64,000 nucleotides of DNA from Sphingomonas taxi (lineage in GTDB: Bacteria > Pseudomonadota > Alphaproteobacteria > Sphingomonadales > Sphingomonadaceae), in the NCBI GenBank assembly GCA_003240625.1, contig QFMX01000001.1, forward strand, positions 62,001-126,000. Direction: 5' to 3'. The notes beneath the pieces are model-generated. The model did no database searches. It saw only the letters and a program-made list of their open reading frames with translations, and had not been told where the DNA came from. Shown here in pieces: positions 16,779 to 25,760 of this stretch; positions within the stretch are counted from its first letter, which is position 1; every line of letters starts with the position of its first letter. The position numbers were made by a program, and so were the translations under genes.

Positions 16779-18335
16779 TTATTCCCACTCGATCGTGCCG
16801 GGGGGCTTCGAGGTGTAGTCGTAGGTCACGCGGTTGATGCCCTTGACCTCGTTGATGATCCGGGTCGCGACGCGCGGCAGGAAGTCGCCGGGGAACTGGA
16901 ACGCCTGTGCGGTCATGCCGTCGGTCGAGGTCACCGCGCGCAACGCCAGCACGTTGTCGTAGGTCCGGCCGTCGCCCATCACGCCGACGCTGCGGACGGG
17001 CAAGAGCACCGCGAAAGCCTGCCAGATCGTGTCGTATAGGCCCGCCGCGCGGATCTCCTCGAGATAGATCGCGTCCGCTTTCCGCAGGATGTCGCAGCGT
17101 TCCTTGGTGACTTCACCGGGGATGCGGATCGCGAGGCCGGGTCCGGGGAACGGGTGACGGCCGACGAAGATCTCGGGCAGCCCGAGTTCACGCCCGAGCA
17201 CGCGGACCTCGTCCTTGAACAACTCGCGCAACGGCTCGACGAGCTTCATGTTCATGCGCTCAGGGAGGCCGCCGACATTGTGGTGGCTCTTGATCGTCAC
17301 CGATGGTCCGCCGGTGAAGCTGACGCTCTCGATCACGTCAGGGTACAGCGTACCCTGCGCGAGGAACTCCGCGCCGCCCAGTTTCTTCGCCTCGGTGTCG
17401 AACACGTCGATGAAGGTCTTGCCGATGAACTTGCGCTTCAGCTCGGGGTCGGTGATCCCGGCGAGGCCGCTCAGGAACAGCTCCTCGACGTTCACGTGGA
17501 TCAGCGGGATGTTGTAGGCGCCGCGGAAGAGGCTGACGACCTGCTCGCTCTCGCCGGCGCGCATCAGGCCGTGGTCGACATAGACGCAGGTAAGCTGCTC
17601 GCCGATCGCCTCGTGGATCAGCACCGCGGCGACCGCGGAGTCGACGCCGCCAGACAGGCCGCAGATGACGCGGCCCTTGCCGACCTGCGCGCGGATCTCG
17701 GCGATCTTGTTGTCGCGGAACTCGGCCATCGTCCAGTCGCCGCTGAGCCCGCATACGTGGCGCGCGAAGTTGGCGATCAGCTTGCCGCCATCTGGGGTAT
17801 GGACGACCTCGGGGTGGAACTGCACGCCGTAGAAGCGCCGTGCCTCGTCGGCGACTATCGCATAGGGCGCGCCGGTCGAGGTGGCGACGGGGGTGAAGCC
17901 GGGCGGGATCGCGTCGACCTTGTCGCCGTGGCTCATCCAGACTTGGTGGCGTTCGCCTTCGGCCCAGAGGCCGTCGAACAGCGCGCATTCGGACTTGATA
18001 TCGATGAACGCGCTGCCGAACTCGCCGCCGTCGCCCGAGACGATCACGTTGCCGCCGAGCTGTGCCGACATGACCTGCTGGCCATAGCAGATGCCGAGGA
18101 TCGGAATGCCCGCCTCGAAGAAGCGCTGGGGCACGCGTGGGGAGTTCTCGGTGGTGACCGAGGCGGGGCCGCCGGAGAGGATGATGCCCTTGGGCTGCAT
18201 CCGGTCGAACGCGGCCTCGGCGGACTGGAAGGGGGCGATCTCGCTATAGACGCCGGCCTCGCGGACGCGGCGGGCGATCAGCTGGGTTACCTGGCTGCCG
18301 AAATCGACGATGAGAATGCTGTCTGGGTGCTCCAT
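16779..18335 (-). CDS. guaA: GMP synthase (glutamine-hydrolysing)
   Basis: A 518-residue enzyme converting XMP to GMP with ATP and glutamine, the last step of guanine nucleotide synthesis. N-terminal class I glutamine amidotransferase: I-L-S-G-G-P-A-S-V, nucleophile G-I-C-Y-G-Q-Q, and F-H-P-E-V for the catalytic His/Glu. The middle ATP-pyrophosphatase domain has the P-loop S-G-G-V-D-S. The C-terminal dimerisation domain ends with the invariant P-P-G-T-I-E-W-E. Length is normal (about 520). Flanked on both sides by palindromic repeats. Confidence 0.98.
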   Translation of the reverse strand: MEHPDSILIVDFGSQVTQLIARRVREAGVYSEIAPFQSAEAAFDRMQPKGIILSGGPASVTTENSPRVPQRFFEAGIPILGICYGQQVMSAQLGGNVIVSGDGGEFGSAFIDIKSECALFDGLWAEGERHQVWMSHGDKVDAIPPGFTPVATSTGAPYAIVADEARRFYGVQFHPEVVHTPDGGKLIANFARHVCGLSGDWTMAEFRDNKIAEIRAQVGKGRVICGLSGGVDSAVAAVLIHEAIGEQLTCVYVDHGLMRAGESEQVVSLFRGAYNIPLIHVNVEELFLSGLAGITDPELKRKFIGKTFIDVFDTEAKKLGGAEFLAQGTLYPDVIESVSFTGGPSVTIKSHHNVGGLPERMNMKLVEPLRELFKDEVRVLGRELGLPEIFVGRHPFPGPGLAIRIPGEVTKERCDILRKADAIYLEEIRAAGLYDTIWQAFAVLLPVRSVGVMGDGRTYDNVLALRAVTSTDGMTAQAFQFPGDFLPRVATRIINEVKGINRVTYDYTSKPPGTIEWE

Positions 18336-18421
18336 GTCGGGCGCATAGCCGGATGGAGGCCTGAACGAAAGAGGCCGCGCCTCCCGGATGGGAAACGCGG
18401 CCTCTGATCGGCGGTAAATCT

Positions 18422-18546
18422 GATCCTCCCCCGCAAGGGGAGGTGTCGCCGAAGGTGACGGAGGGGGCGGACACGGAACCGAGGTTGTCGCCGCCTCCCC
18501 CTCCGTCAGGCTGTGCCTGCCACCTCCCCCTTGCGGGGGAGGATTA
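18422..18546. repeat. GC-rich palindromic repeat, copy C
   Basis: Outer arms GATCCTCCCCCGCAAGGGG and CCCCTTGCGGGGGAGGAT(T), inner arms ACGGAGGGGGCGG and GCCTCCCCCTCCGT. It lies between rplQ and guaA (both minus strand), so it could form a stem at the end of the rplQ transcript. Third member of the family at 435 and 16633. Confidence 0.85.
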
Positions 18547-18572
18547 GTAGGTCAGCGCTCCGACGAACAGCC

Positions 18573-18995
18573 TTACGCTGCGTCGTCGTACTCGTTGTCC
18601 GACATCACCGGACCCGAATCCTGGCCCTTGGCCGAGACGTCGCGGTCGACGAACTCGATGACGGCCATCGGCGAGGCGTCCGACATGCGGATGCCGGCCT
18701 TGATGACGCGGGTGTAGCCGCCGTTGCGATCCGCATAACGGGTCGCCAGAACGTCGAACAGCTTGATCAGCTGTGCATCGTCGAGCAGCTTGCCGTGTGC
18801 GAGACGACGGTTGGACAGGCCACCCTTCTTCGCGAGCGTGATCAGCTTCTCGACGTAGGGACGCAGTTCCTTCGCCTTGGCGACGGTGGTGGTGATCTGC
18901 TCGTGCTTGATGAGCGCGGCGCTCATGTTGCGGAACAGAGCAAGACGGTGGGCCGAGGTCCGCTGAAGCTTACGGCCGCCTACGCGATGGCGCAT
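18573..18995 (-). CDS. rplQ: 50S ribosomal protein L17
   Basis: A 140-residue protein starting M-R-H-R-V-G-G-R-K-L-Q-R-T-S-A-H-R, the hallmark L17 N-terminus, followed by A-L-F-R-N-M and T-T-x-A-K-A-K-E-L-R-P. The acidic C-terminal extension (D-N-E-Y-D-D-A-A) is typical of alphaproteobacteria. Component of the large subunit near the exit tunnel. Last gene of the rpsM-rpsK-rpoA-rplQ cluster. Confidence 0.97.
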   Translation of the reverse strand: MRHRVGGRKLQRTSAHRLALFRNMSAALIKHEQITTTVAKAKELRPYVEKLITLAKKGGLSNRRLAHGKLLDDAQLIKLFDVLATRYADRNGGYTRVIKAGIRMSDASPMAVIEFVDRDVSAKGQDSGPVMSDNEYDDAA

Positions 18996-19248
18996 GTTTA
19001 ATACCTTTTCGTTCGTTCAGGGGCCGTGTGAGGTACCCGGGAGCTGGTCGCCGTTAAGGCCGCGACCGATCGCCTTTCGTAAAAGAAGGTTAGGCCGGGT
19101 TACGCCAACGACGCTTCCTTGGCCATGCCCACTTTATCTTCAACCGGGTGGCGCCGCGGCAAAGCCGCGTCGTCGGTCGGGTGCAAACCCGCCGGCCGGG
19201 CTGGCGTCGTCTCCGGGTTAGCTTGCGCTAACCCGGTGCGACTTGGCC
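18996..19248. other. rpoA-rplQ spacer with three short perfect hairpins
   Basis: An unusually long 253-base spacer inside the alpha operon. It holds CGCGGC-AAA-GCCGCG (19155-19169), CGGGT-GCAA-ACCCG (about 19179-19192) and a strong CCGGGTTAGC-TTGC-GCTAACCCGG (19213-19236) just after the rpoA stop. None is followed by a T-run on the minus strand, so they are not classical terminators. They may set the relative level or processing of rpoA and rplQ mRNA. No small gene was seen. Confidence 0.6.
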
Positions 19249-20319
19249 TTAGCCCATTATCTCCTGCTCGAGCTTCTTGGCCATCTCTTCGATGTTCTCA
19301 GGTGGCCAGCCGGGGATTTCCATACCCAGGCGAAGACCCATCGACGACAGCACTTCCTTGATCTCGTTCAAGGACTTGCGGCCGAAGTTAGGCGTACGCA
19401 GCATTTCGGCTTCGGTCTTGCCGACCAGATCGCCGATGTAGATGATGTTGTCGTTCTTGAGGCAGTTCGCCGAACGCACCGACAGTTCCAACTCGTCGAC
19501 CTTCTTGAGAAGGTAACGGTTGATCTGCTGGGTGTCGCCAGCCGGCTCCGCACCACCGGCAGCGGGTGCTGCCTGGCCGATCGGGGCCGACGAACGTGTC
19601 ACCGACGAATCGTCGAAGTGGACGAACAGCGCGAGTTGGTCCTGGAGGATGCGACCGGCATAGCCGACTGCGTCTTCCGGGGTGATCGTGCCGTCGGTTT
19701 CGATCGTCAGCGTCAGCTTGTCGTAATCCAGGTCCTGACCGACGCGGGTCGGGTCGACCTTGTACGAAACCTGCCGTACCGGCGAGTACAGCGCATCGAC
19801 CGGGATCAGACCGATCGGCGCATCGGCCGGGCGGTTTGCGGTCGCGGGCACGTAACCCTTACCGATGTCGGCGGTCAGCTCCATGTTGAGCGTCGCACCC
19901 TCATCGAGGTGGCAGATCACGAGATCCTTGTTCATGATCTCGATGTCGCCCGAGACGGCGATGTCGCCGGCCTTGACTTCACCCGGACCCGTTGCCGAGA
20001 GCTGGAGGCGCTTGGGCCCCTCGCCCTGCATTCGGATCGCGATCTGCTTCACGTTGAGGACGATGTCGGTCACGTCCTCGCGGACGCCGGCCAAAGACGA
20101 GAACTCATGCAGCACGTTCTCGATCTTGATCGAGGTGACGGCCGCGCCCTGCAGCGACGAGAGCAACACGCGACGCAGCGCGTTGCCGAGCGTCAGGCCG
20201 AAGCCACGCTCGAGGGGCTCGGCGATGAAGGTCGCCTTGCGCTTGGTGTCGCCACCGGCCTTTTTCTCCAGGCCGCTGGGCTTCTTGAGTTCCTGCCAGT
20301 TCTTTGCGTTGACAGACAC
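19249..20319 (-). CDS. rpoA: RNA polymerase alpha subunit
   Basis: A 356-residue alpha subunit. The N-terminal dimerisation domain shows F-x-A-E-P-L-E-R-G-F-G-x-T-L-G-N-A-L-R-R-V-L-L-S-S and the V-L-H-E-F-S-S-L-A-G-V-x-E-D-V loop. The C-terminal domain has E-L-S-V-R-S-A-N-C-L-K and F-G-R-K-S-L-N-E-I-K. The start codon is GTG at 20319 (V-S-V-N-A-K), preceded by AGGGGAAG. Slightly longer than the Escherichia coli protein, as usual in alphaproteobacteria. Confidence 0.98.
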   Translation of the reverse strand: MSVNAKNWQELKKPSGLEKKAGGDTKRKATFIAEPLERGFGLTLGNALRRVLLSSLQGAAVTSIKIENVLHEFSSLAGVREDVTDIVLNVKQIAIRMQGEGPKRLQLSATGPGEVKAGDIAVSGDIEIMNKDLVICHLDEGATLNMELTADIGKGYVPATANRPADAPIGLIPVDALYSPVRQVSYKVDPTRVGQDLDYDKLTLTIETDGTITPEDAVGYAGRILQDQLALFVHFDDSSVTRSSAPIGQAAPAAGGAEPAGDTQQINRYLLKKVDELELSVRSANCLKNDNIIYIGDLVGKTEAEMLRTPNFGRKSLNEIKEVLSSMGLRLGMEIPGWPPENIEEMAKKLEQEIMG

Positions 20320-20434
20320 ATGCTTCCCCTAATTTGGGGGCCGACGAAAAGGACTTCCGCCGGCCATTAAAATGCATCCGCGACGCGCGTTCGACCTGAT
20401 CAGGGTCAACCGTGCGCGGACAACGTCGGAGAAA

Positions 20435-20824
20435 TCAGACGCGACGACGCTTCGAAGGACGAACGCCGTTGTGCGGGATCGAGGTCACGTCGCGGATCGA
20501 CGTGATCTGGAAACCGACTGCCTGAAGTGCGCGCAGTGCCGATTCGCGACCCGAGCCGGGGCCCTTGACCTCGACTTCGATCGTGCGGACGCCGTGCTCG
20601 GCGGCCTTCTTGCCGGCGTCTTCCGCTGCGACCTGGGCCGCGTACGGAGTCGACTTGCGCGAGCCCTTGAAGCCCATTGCGCCGGCCGACGACCACGAGA
20701 TCGCGTTGCCCTGGGCATCGGTGATCGTGATCATGGTGTTGTTGAAGCTGGCATTCACGTGAGCGACGCCAGAGGTGATGTTCTTGCGCTCGCGCCGCTT
20801 AATGCGCTGAGGTTCGCGTGCCAT
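20435..20824 (-). CDS. rpsK: 30S ribosomal protein S11
   Basis: A 129-residue S11. Recognised by I-T-S-G-V-A-H-V-N-A-S-F-N-N-T, the internal A-M-G-F-K-G-S-R-K-S-T-P-Y-A-A-Q and the C-terminal D-V-T-S-I-P-H-N-G-V-R-P-S-K-R-R-R-V. It forms part of the small-subunit platform. Placed between rpsM (84 bases upstream) and rpoA (115 bases downstream), the conserved alpha-operon order. Confidence 0.98.
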   Translation of the reverse strand: MAREPQRIKRRERKNITSGVAHVNASFNNTMITITDAQGNAISWSSAGAMGFKGSRKSTPYAAQVAAEDAGKKAAEHGVRTIEVEVKGPGSGRESALRALQAVGFQITSIRDVTSIPHNGVRPSKRRRV

Positions 20825-20908
20825 GGTGTATTTCCTGACCTGTATCTGCGTGACGCCGGGCGGTCGCTAAGGACCAGCGCCGGCGGAGTAATCCGTTGAA
20901 AAAGCGGA

Positions 20909-21277
20909 TTACTTCTTCTTGCCGGCGATCGGCTTGGCCTTGCCCTTGCGGGTGCGCGCATTGGTATGCGTGCGCTGGCCGCGGACCGGGAGGCCCTTGC
21001 GATGACGCAGGCCGCGATAGCAGGCGAGATCCATCAGGCGCTTGATGTTCATCGAGGTCTGGCGGCGCAGATCGCCCTCGACGGTGTGATCGGCGTCGAT
21101 GGTCTCGCGGATGTGCAGGACTTCCTGGTCGGTCAGGTCCTGGACGCGTGCGGTGTCGGCAATGCCGAGCTTCGCGACGATTTCCTTGGCCTTGGTCGAA
21201 CCGATGCCGTGAATATAGGTCAGCGCGATCACCACGCGCTTGTTGGTCGGGATATTAACACCCGCGATACGTGCCAT
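20909..21277 (-). CDS. rpsM: 30S ribosomal protein S13
   Basis: A 122-residue S13 starting M-A-R-I-A-G-V-N-I-P at 21277, behind CAGGAGAACCAAG. An in-frame ATG further upstream is not needed. Hallmarks are A-L-T-Y-I-H-G-I-G and the C-terminal R-G-L-R-H-R-K-G-L-P-V-R-G-Q-R-T-x-T-N-A-R-T-R-K-G with a lysine-rich tail. It contacts the 50S subunit through intersubunit bridges. First gene of the cluster here; secY/adk are not adjacent. Confidence 0.97.
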   Translation of the reverse strand: MARIAGVNIPTNKRVVIALTYIHGIGSTKAKEIVAKLGIADTARVQDLTDQEVLHIRETIDADHTVEGDLRRQTSMNIKRLMDLACYRGLRHRKGLPVRGQRTHTNARTRKGKAKPIAGKKK

Positions 21278-21406
21278 GAACTTGGTTCTCCTGCTCCACG
21301 AGGTCCGGCATGGCTGCACGAACCTCATCTCTTAGCGATGAACCGAAACGCACGATAGCGACGAACGCAAACAAGCGCCGCCGGAACCGTCGTGTCGGGG
21401 AGAGTT

Positions 21407-21435
21407 CGAATAAGCGCGCGCCAACGCGCTGTCAA
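21407..21435 (-). promoter_or_regulatory. candidate promoter for the rpsM-rplQ cluster
   Basis: On the minus strand a consensus TTGACA (21435-21430) is followed after exactly 17 bases by TATTCG (21412-21407). Transcription would begin near 21400, giving a leader of about 120 bases before rpsM. The -35 element overlaps the last codon and stop of the small gene ending at 21432. Confidence 0.55.
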
Positions 21436-21677
21436 GCGAGCGGTTCCCTGGGCGCGGGCACCGCTCGGCGCATCGCGAGCCAGCGGCGGAACGAGACGAC
21501 CGTCCAGATGATTTCGACCACCCCGAACGGCCACGCACCCTGAAGGAAGCCGTAGATCGAGCCAAGCACGCACCCGAACGCGAAACCGAGCGTCCACCAA
21601 TGCGAGCCGGCTTCCTTGGCGTAGCATAGCAGGGTGAAGGAGACCGCGGCTAGGCCGAATAGGGAGAGGGAGTCCAT
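21432..21677 (-). CDS. small inner-membrane protein (81 aa)
   Basis: The ATG at 21677 was chosen because upstream sequence in this frame is Arg/Ser/Pro-rich and unlike protein. The product has two to three hydrophobic helices: S-L-F-G-L-A-A-V-S-F-T-L-L-C-Y-A, then F-A-F-G-C-V-L-G-S-I-Y-G-F-L-Q-G-A-W-P-F and V-V-E-I-I-W-T-V-V, ending with a basic R-W-L-A-M-R-R tail. The G-x-W-P-F-G-x-V-E-x-I-W pattern is common in small uncharacterised membrane proteins of this group. AGGGAGAGGGAG precedes the start. Function unknown. Confidence 0.75.
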   Translation of the reverse strand: MDSLSLFGLAAVSFTLLCYAKEAGSHWWTLGFAFGCVLGSIYGFLQGAWPFGVVEIIWTVVSFRRWLAMRRAVPAPREPLA

Positions 21678-21927
21678 GGGAAGGCCATGCCCTGCGCGTC
21701 GCGAAGGCGCCACCCCGACACCGTGATCGTCGCACAAAAACGCGATGATCGTGGGGCAAGGATCTTGGGGCCAACGGCCGTCTAAACGGATCATCGGCCG
21801 AAGGTCTCGCAAGAGCGCAAGCCGCACCGGCGCTGACTGGCGGGGGCGGTGGCCAAGCGCTACCAGCACTGGGGAGCCGCACGCGCTTTCGGTCCGGACG
21901 GGTCTCCTACCAGCCATCGGAGCATGC

Positions 21928-22617
21928 ATGATCGTCCGCTTTGGCATCCTTGCCGCAGTGCTGTACGCGGCGCCTTCCACCGCTACCCCGCCCTCAGCCG
22001 TCCCCGCGCTGCGCCACGCATGGCCGGGCGACGCCCTCGGACGGGTCGAAAGCCTTGCAGCGCTCCAGACCCTCGAGATCGAATTGCTCACCCGCGATAG
22101 CGCGACGCTGGCGCTCGACGACTGGTGCGCGGCCCACCGGATCGATGCGCCGGGGAGCAAGATCGTCGCGGATCGCGACTATTCGGTCACCAAGGCCCCG
22201 ACCGCCGATCAGCGACGCCAATTGGGCGTTAGCGACCGGGAGCCGATCCGGTATCGCCGGGTACGCCTGCGATGCGGCAGCCATATCCTGTCGGAAGCCG
22301 ACAATTGGTACGTGCCGTCGCGGCTCACCCCGGCGATGAATGCCGCGCTCGACCATAGCGACATCGCCTTCGGACGCGTCGTGCAGCCGCTCCACTTTCG
22401 CCGCCAGACGCTGTCGGCACGGCTATTATGGTCGCCCCTGCCGATCGGCTGGGATCGCGGCACGCCGATCGTGGGCGCGACTCCGACGCTGGAGATCCCT
22501 GAACACGTCATAGAGAACCGCGCGCTACTCGTAACGCCGACGGGGACGCCATTCAGCGAAGTGGTCGAAACATACACGCGCACAATACTCGATTTCGCCC
22601 CGCCGACGCCGAAATGA
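21928..22617 (+). CDS. exported protein resembling chorismate lyase fold
   Basis: A 229-residue protein. The start at 21928 gives a signal peptide (M-I-V-R-F-G-I-L-A-A-V-L-Y-A-A-P-S-T-A). The body has segments reminiscent of the UbiC-like fold: L-E-I-E-L-L-T-R-D-S-A-T-L, R-V-R-L-R-C-G, A-D-N-W-Y-V-P-S-R-L, F-G-R-V-V-Q-P-L and V-x-E-x-Y-T-R-T-I-L. In true chorismate lyase a central Arg and Glu act on chorismate in the cytoplasm, so an exported version is unlikely to make 4-hydroxybenzoate. Treated as an uncharacterised exported protein. Confidence 0.65.
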   Translation: MIVRFGILAAVLYAAPSTATPPSAVPALRHAWPGDALGRVESLAALQTLEIELLTRDSATLALDDWCAAHRIDAPGSKIVADRDYSVTKAPTADQRRQLGVSDREPIRYRRVRLRCGSHILSEADNWYVPSRLTPAMNAALDHSDIAFGRVVQPLHFRRQTLSARLLWSPLPIGWDRGTPIVGATPTLEIPEHVIENRALLVTPTGTPFSEVVETYTRTILDFAPPTPK

Positions 22618-22742
22618 AGGTGGCGAAACGCGAGGAATGCGACCTCGTCCATTCCTGGATGTTAGCACCGCAGCGTCCGCCCGCTGGGCGTAAGCGGTCG
22701 CTCGTCCGCGCTCGACGCAAACCATAGGCGCTATTTCATCGG

Positions 22743-24545
22743 CTACTTCCGCCCGAACAGCTTCTCGATGTCGCCGTGTGCGAGCTTTACCCAGGTCGGG
22801 CGGCCATGGTTGCATTGGCCGGAATGGGGGGTGACTTCCATTTCGCGGAGGAGCGCGTTCATTTCGGTCACCGACAATATGCGGCCGGCGCGGACGGAGC
22901 CGTGGCAGGCCATCGTGCCGGCGACTGCGTCGAGGCGTTCTTTTAGGGAGAGGGCTTCGTCGAAGGCGGCGAGTTCGTCGGCTAGGTCGGTGACCAGGCC
23001 TTTGGGGTCGCTTTGGCCGAGCAAGGCTGGGGTCGCGCGGACCAGCATGGCGTGGGGTCCGAAGCGTTCGAGGTCGAGGCCGAATTCGGAGAGTTCTTCG
23101 GCGCGGGCTTCGAGGCGATCGCAGGCGGATTCGTCGAGTTCGACGACCTCGGGGATCAGGAGAGCCTGGCTTGCTATGGTGCCGCCGATCAACGCCGCGC
23201 GCATGCGTTCGAGGACGAGGCGCTCGTGGGCGGCGTGCTGGTCGACCAGGACGAGACCGTCTTCGGCTTCGGCGACGATGTAGGTCTTGGCGACCTGCCC
23301 GCGCGCTACGCCCATGGGGAAGGCTGTGGTTTGCGGTGGGGGTGTCCAGGCGGGTTCGGCTCTTGCATGCGGGGGTGAAGCGAAGAAGGTTGGGCGGGAA
23401 TCGTTTACCGCGCCGTAGTGACGGCTTTCCAGCGCTAGTCTTTGGGGCGTGCCCTCACCTTCCCATCCGCTTTGCGGACGGGCCCCTTCCTCTCCCCTTT
23501 CGGGAGAGGAGCTTTCCGGTTGCCACATCGATAGGGCGGACTCGCTGGCGCGTTGGCTGCGGTGGCCTGCCGCGTCCAATGCTCGGCGGAGACCGGAGAC
23601 TATGAGGCCTCTTACCATCGCCGGATCGCGGAAGCGGACTTCGGTCTTGGCGGGGTGGACGTTGACGTCGACCTGATCGGTGGGGATGTCGAGGAACAGC
23701 GCCACCACCGCGTGGCGGTCGCGGGGGAGCATCTCGGCATAGGCGCCGCGGATCGCGCCCATCAGCAGGCGGTCCTTCACGGGCCGTCCGTTGACGAAGA
23801 GATACTGGTGGTCGGCAATGCCGCGATTGTAGGTCGGCAGGCTGGCGACGCCGCCGAGTACCAAGCCTTCGCGTTCGAGATCGATCGCGACCGAATTGTC
23901 GGCGAGCGCGCGATCGGTGAGCGTCGCCACCCTGCCCGGCCGATCCTCGACCTGCGTCGCCGATAGCGCGCGGCGGCCGTCATGTTCTAGCGTGAAGCCG
24001 ATGTCCGGGCGCGCCATCGCTAGCCGGCGGACGACGTCGAGGCAGGCGGCGTACTCCGCGCGGGGGGAGCGGAGGAACTTGCGGCGGGCGGGGACGCGGG
24101 CGAAGAGGTCCTCGACCACCACCCGCGTACCGGGGGGAAGCGCGGCGGGGCCTTCGCGCTCGACCCGGCCATTGTCGACCGTGCGCGCCCAACCTTCGGC
24201 GCCGCGAATCCGGCTCTCGATCGTCAGCCGTGCGACGCTCGCGATCGAGGGCAACGCCTCGCCGCGAAAGCCCAACGTCACGACCGATTCGATAAACTCG
24301 TCGGGCAGCTTCGAAGTGGCGTGGCGTTCGAGCGCGAGCGCCATGTCTGCAGGCGTCATTCCGCAGCCGTCGTCGGCCACCTCGATCCGCGAAGTTCCTC
24401 CTTCGACAAGGAGAATCGCGATGCGGCCGGCGCCCGCGTCGATCGCGTTTTCGACTAACTCCTTCAACGCGCTGGCGGGTCTTTCCACCACTTCACCGGC
24501 GGCGATGCGATTGACCAGATGCTCGGGGAGACGCCGTATTGACAT
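22743..24545 (-). CDS. mutL: DNA mismatch repair protein MutL
   Basis: A 600-residue MutL. The N-terminal GHKL ATPase has L-V-E-N-A-I-D-A-G-A, D-D-G-C-G-M and T-L-G-F-R-G-E-A-L-P-S-I-A. The C-terminal domain has D-Q-H-A-A-H-E-R-L-V-L-E, which fits the metal-binding endonuclease motif DQHA(x)2E(x)4E, plus A-C-H-G-S-V and C-N-H-G-R-P-T. It therefore probably nicks DNA itself, as expected where MutH is absent. The linker near residues 345-365 contains a peptide translated from a palindromic DNA repeat (23460-23510). It is divergent from mreB. Confidence 0.96.
   Translation of the reverse strand: MSIRRLPEHLVNRIAAGEVVERPASALKELVENAIDAGAGRIAILLVEGGTSRIEVADDGCGMTPADMALALERHATSKLPDEFIESVVTLGFRGEALPSIASVARLTIESRIRGAEGWARTVDNGRVEREGPAALPPGTRVVVEDLFARVPARRKFLRSPRAEYAACLDVVRRLAMARPDIGFTLEHDGRRALSATQVEDRPGRVATLTDRALADNSVAIDLEREGLVLGGVASLPTYNRGIADHQYLFVNGRPVKDRLLMGAIRGAYAEMLPRDRHAVVALFLDIPTDQVDVNVHPAKTEVRFRDPAMVRGLIVSGLRRALDAAGHRSQRASESALSMWQPESSSPERGEEGARPQSGWEGEGTPQRLALESRHYGAVNDSRPTFFASPPHARAEPAWTPPPQTTAFPMGVARGQVAKTYIVAEAEDGLVLVDQHAAHERLVLERMRAALIGGTIASQALLIPEVVELDESACDRLEARAEELSEFGLDLERFGPHAMLVRATPALLGQSDPKGLVTDLADELAAFDEALSLKERLDAVAGTMACHGSVRAGRILSVTEMNALLREMEVTPHSGQCNHGRPTWVKLAHGDIEKLFGRK
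23460..23510. repeat. palindromic repeat inserted in the mutL linker
   Basis: Two adjacent hairpins lie within mutL: TCCGC-TTT-GCGGA (about 23467-23479) and CCTCTCCC-CTTTC-GGGAGAGG (23489-23509). On the mutL strand they encode a Gly/Glu/Arg-rich stretch (S-S-P-E-R-G-E-E-G-A-R). The reading frame is kept and the stretch lies in the non-conserved linker between the ATPase and dimerisation domains, so the protein probably works. Confidence 0.7.
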
Positions 24546-24716
24546 GGGTTTGCGTCTAGACCAAGCGACGGCATCCCGCGACCCGCAAACGCCACTTAAT
24601 ATAGTATAGGCACCCGGTGCTCGAAACCACCGGCGGGCTCCGCGAGATGATGTGTGTGCGCATGTTTTGCTGGCGGTTCGCCCGTCCGGCGGACAGGATT
24701 ACGGGACCCTGATTGA

Positions 24717-25760
24717 ATGGCCTTCTACTCGCGTTTCTTCAAGTTCATGTCGCACGACATGGCGATCGACCTCGGCACCGCGAACACCGTCGTCTACGTC
24801 CGTGGCCGCGGCATCGTCCTGAACGAGCCGTCGGTGGTCGCGGTCGAGACGATCAACGGGATCAAGCGCGTGAAGGCGGTCGGTGACGACGCCAAGATGA
24901 TGATGGGCAAGACGCCGGGCAATATCGAGGCGATCCGACCGCTACGCGACGGCGTGATCGCGGACATCGACGTCGCCGAGCAGATGATCAAGTATTTCAT
25001 CCAGAAGGTCCACGGCCCGCGCAAGTTCGCGCGCTGGCCCGAGATCGTGATCTGCGTGCCCTCGGGCTCCACCAAGGTCGAGCGCCGTGCGATCCGCGAT
25101 GCCGCGTCGAATGCGGGCGCGTCGCAGGTCTGGCTGATCGAGGAGCCGATGGCGGCGGCGATCGGCGCGGACATGCCCGTCACCGAGCCGATCGGTTCGA
25201 TGGTCGTCGACATCGGCGGCGGCACGACCGAAGTCGCGGTGCTGTCGCTCCGTGGCCTAGCCTACACGACGTCGGTGCGCGTCGGCGGCGACAAGATGGA
25301 CGAGGCGATCGTCTCGTACGTCCGCCGCAACCATAACCTGCTGATTGGCGAAGCGACGGCGGAGCGCATCAAGAAGGAGGTCGGCATCGCCAAGCCGCCG
25401 GTCGACGGTATCGGCATGATCATCCAGATCAAGGGCCGCGATCTGGTCAACGGCGTGCCGAAGGAAATCCAAATCAACCAGGGCCAGATCGCCGAGGCAC
25501 TGAGCGAGCCGGTCGCGACGATCGTCGAGGGCGTCCGCGTCGCGCTGGAGAACACCGCACCCGAACTGGCCGCGGACATCGTCGACCAGGGCATCGTGCT
25601 GACCGGCGGCGGCGCGCTGCTGCAGGGGCTGGACGAGGTGCTGCGCGACGAGACCGGGCTGCCGGTCACGGTCGCCGAGGACCCTCTGACCTGCGTAGCG
25701 CTCGGCACCGGTCGCGCGCTCGAGGATCCATTGTTCCGCGGCGTGCTGATGAGCGGCTAA
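24717..25760 (+). CDS. mreB: rod-shape actin homologue MreB
   Basis: A 347-residue bacterial actin. Motifs: A-I-D-L-G-T-A-N-T (phosphate 1), V-V-D-I-G-G-G-T-T-E (phosphate 2), L-T-G-G-G-A-L-L-Q-G (adenosine). It polymerises on the inner membrane and directs the elongasome. First gene of an mreB-mreC-mreD-mrdA-rodA operon; a 106-base gap separates it from mreC. Confidence 0.98.
   Translation: MAFYSRFFKFMSHDMAIDLGTANTVVYVRGRGIVLNEPSVVAVETINGIKRVKAVGDDAKMMMGKTPGNIEAIRPLRDGVIADIDVAEQMIKYFIQKVHGPRKFARWPEIVICVPSGSTKVERRAIRDAASNAGASQVWLIEEPMAAAIGADMPVTEPIGSMVVDIGGGTTEVAVLSLRGLAYTTSVRVGGDKMDEAIVSYVRRNHNLLIGEATAERIKKEVGIAKPPVDGIGMIIQIKGRDLVNGVPKEIQINQGQIAEALSEPVATIVEGVRVALENTAPELAADIVDQGIVLTGGGALLQGLDEVLRDETGLPVTVAEDPLTCVALGTGRALEDPLFRGVLMSG

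Noticed and set aside
19213..19236. Intrinsic terminator after rpoA
   Set aside because: The stem is strong but no T-run follows on the minus strand and rplQ continues the operon; it is kept as a hairpin only.
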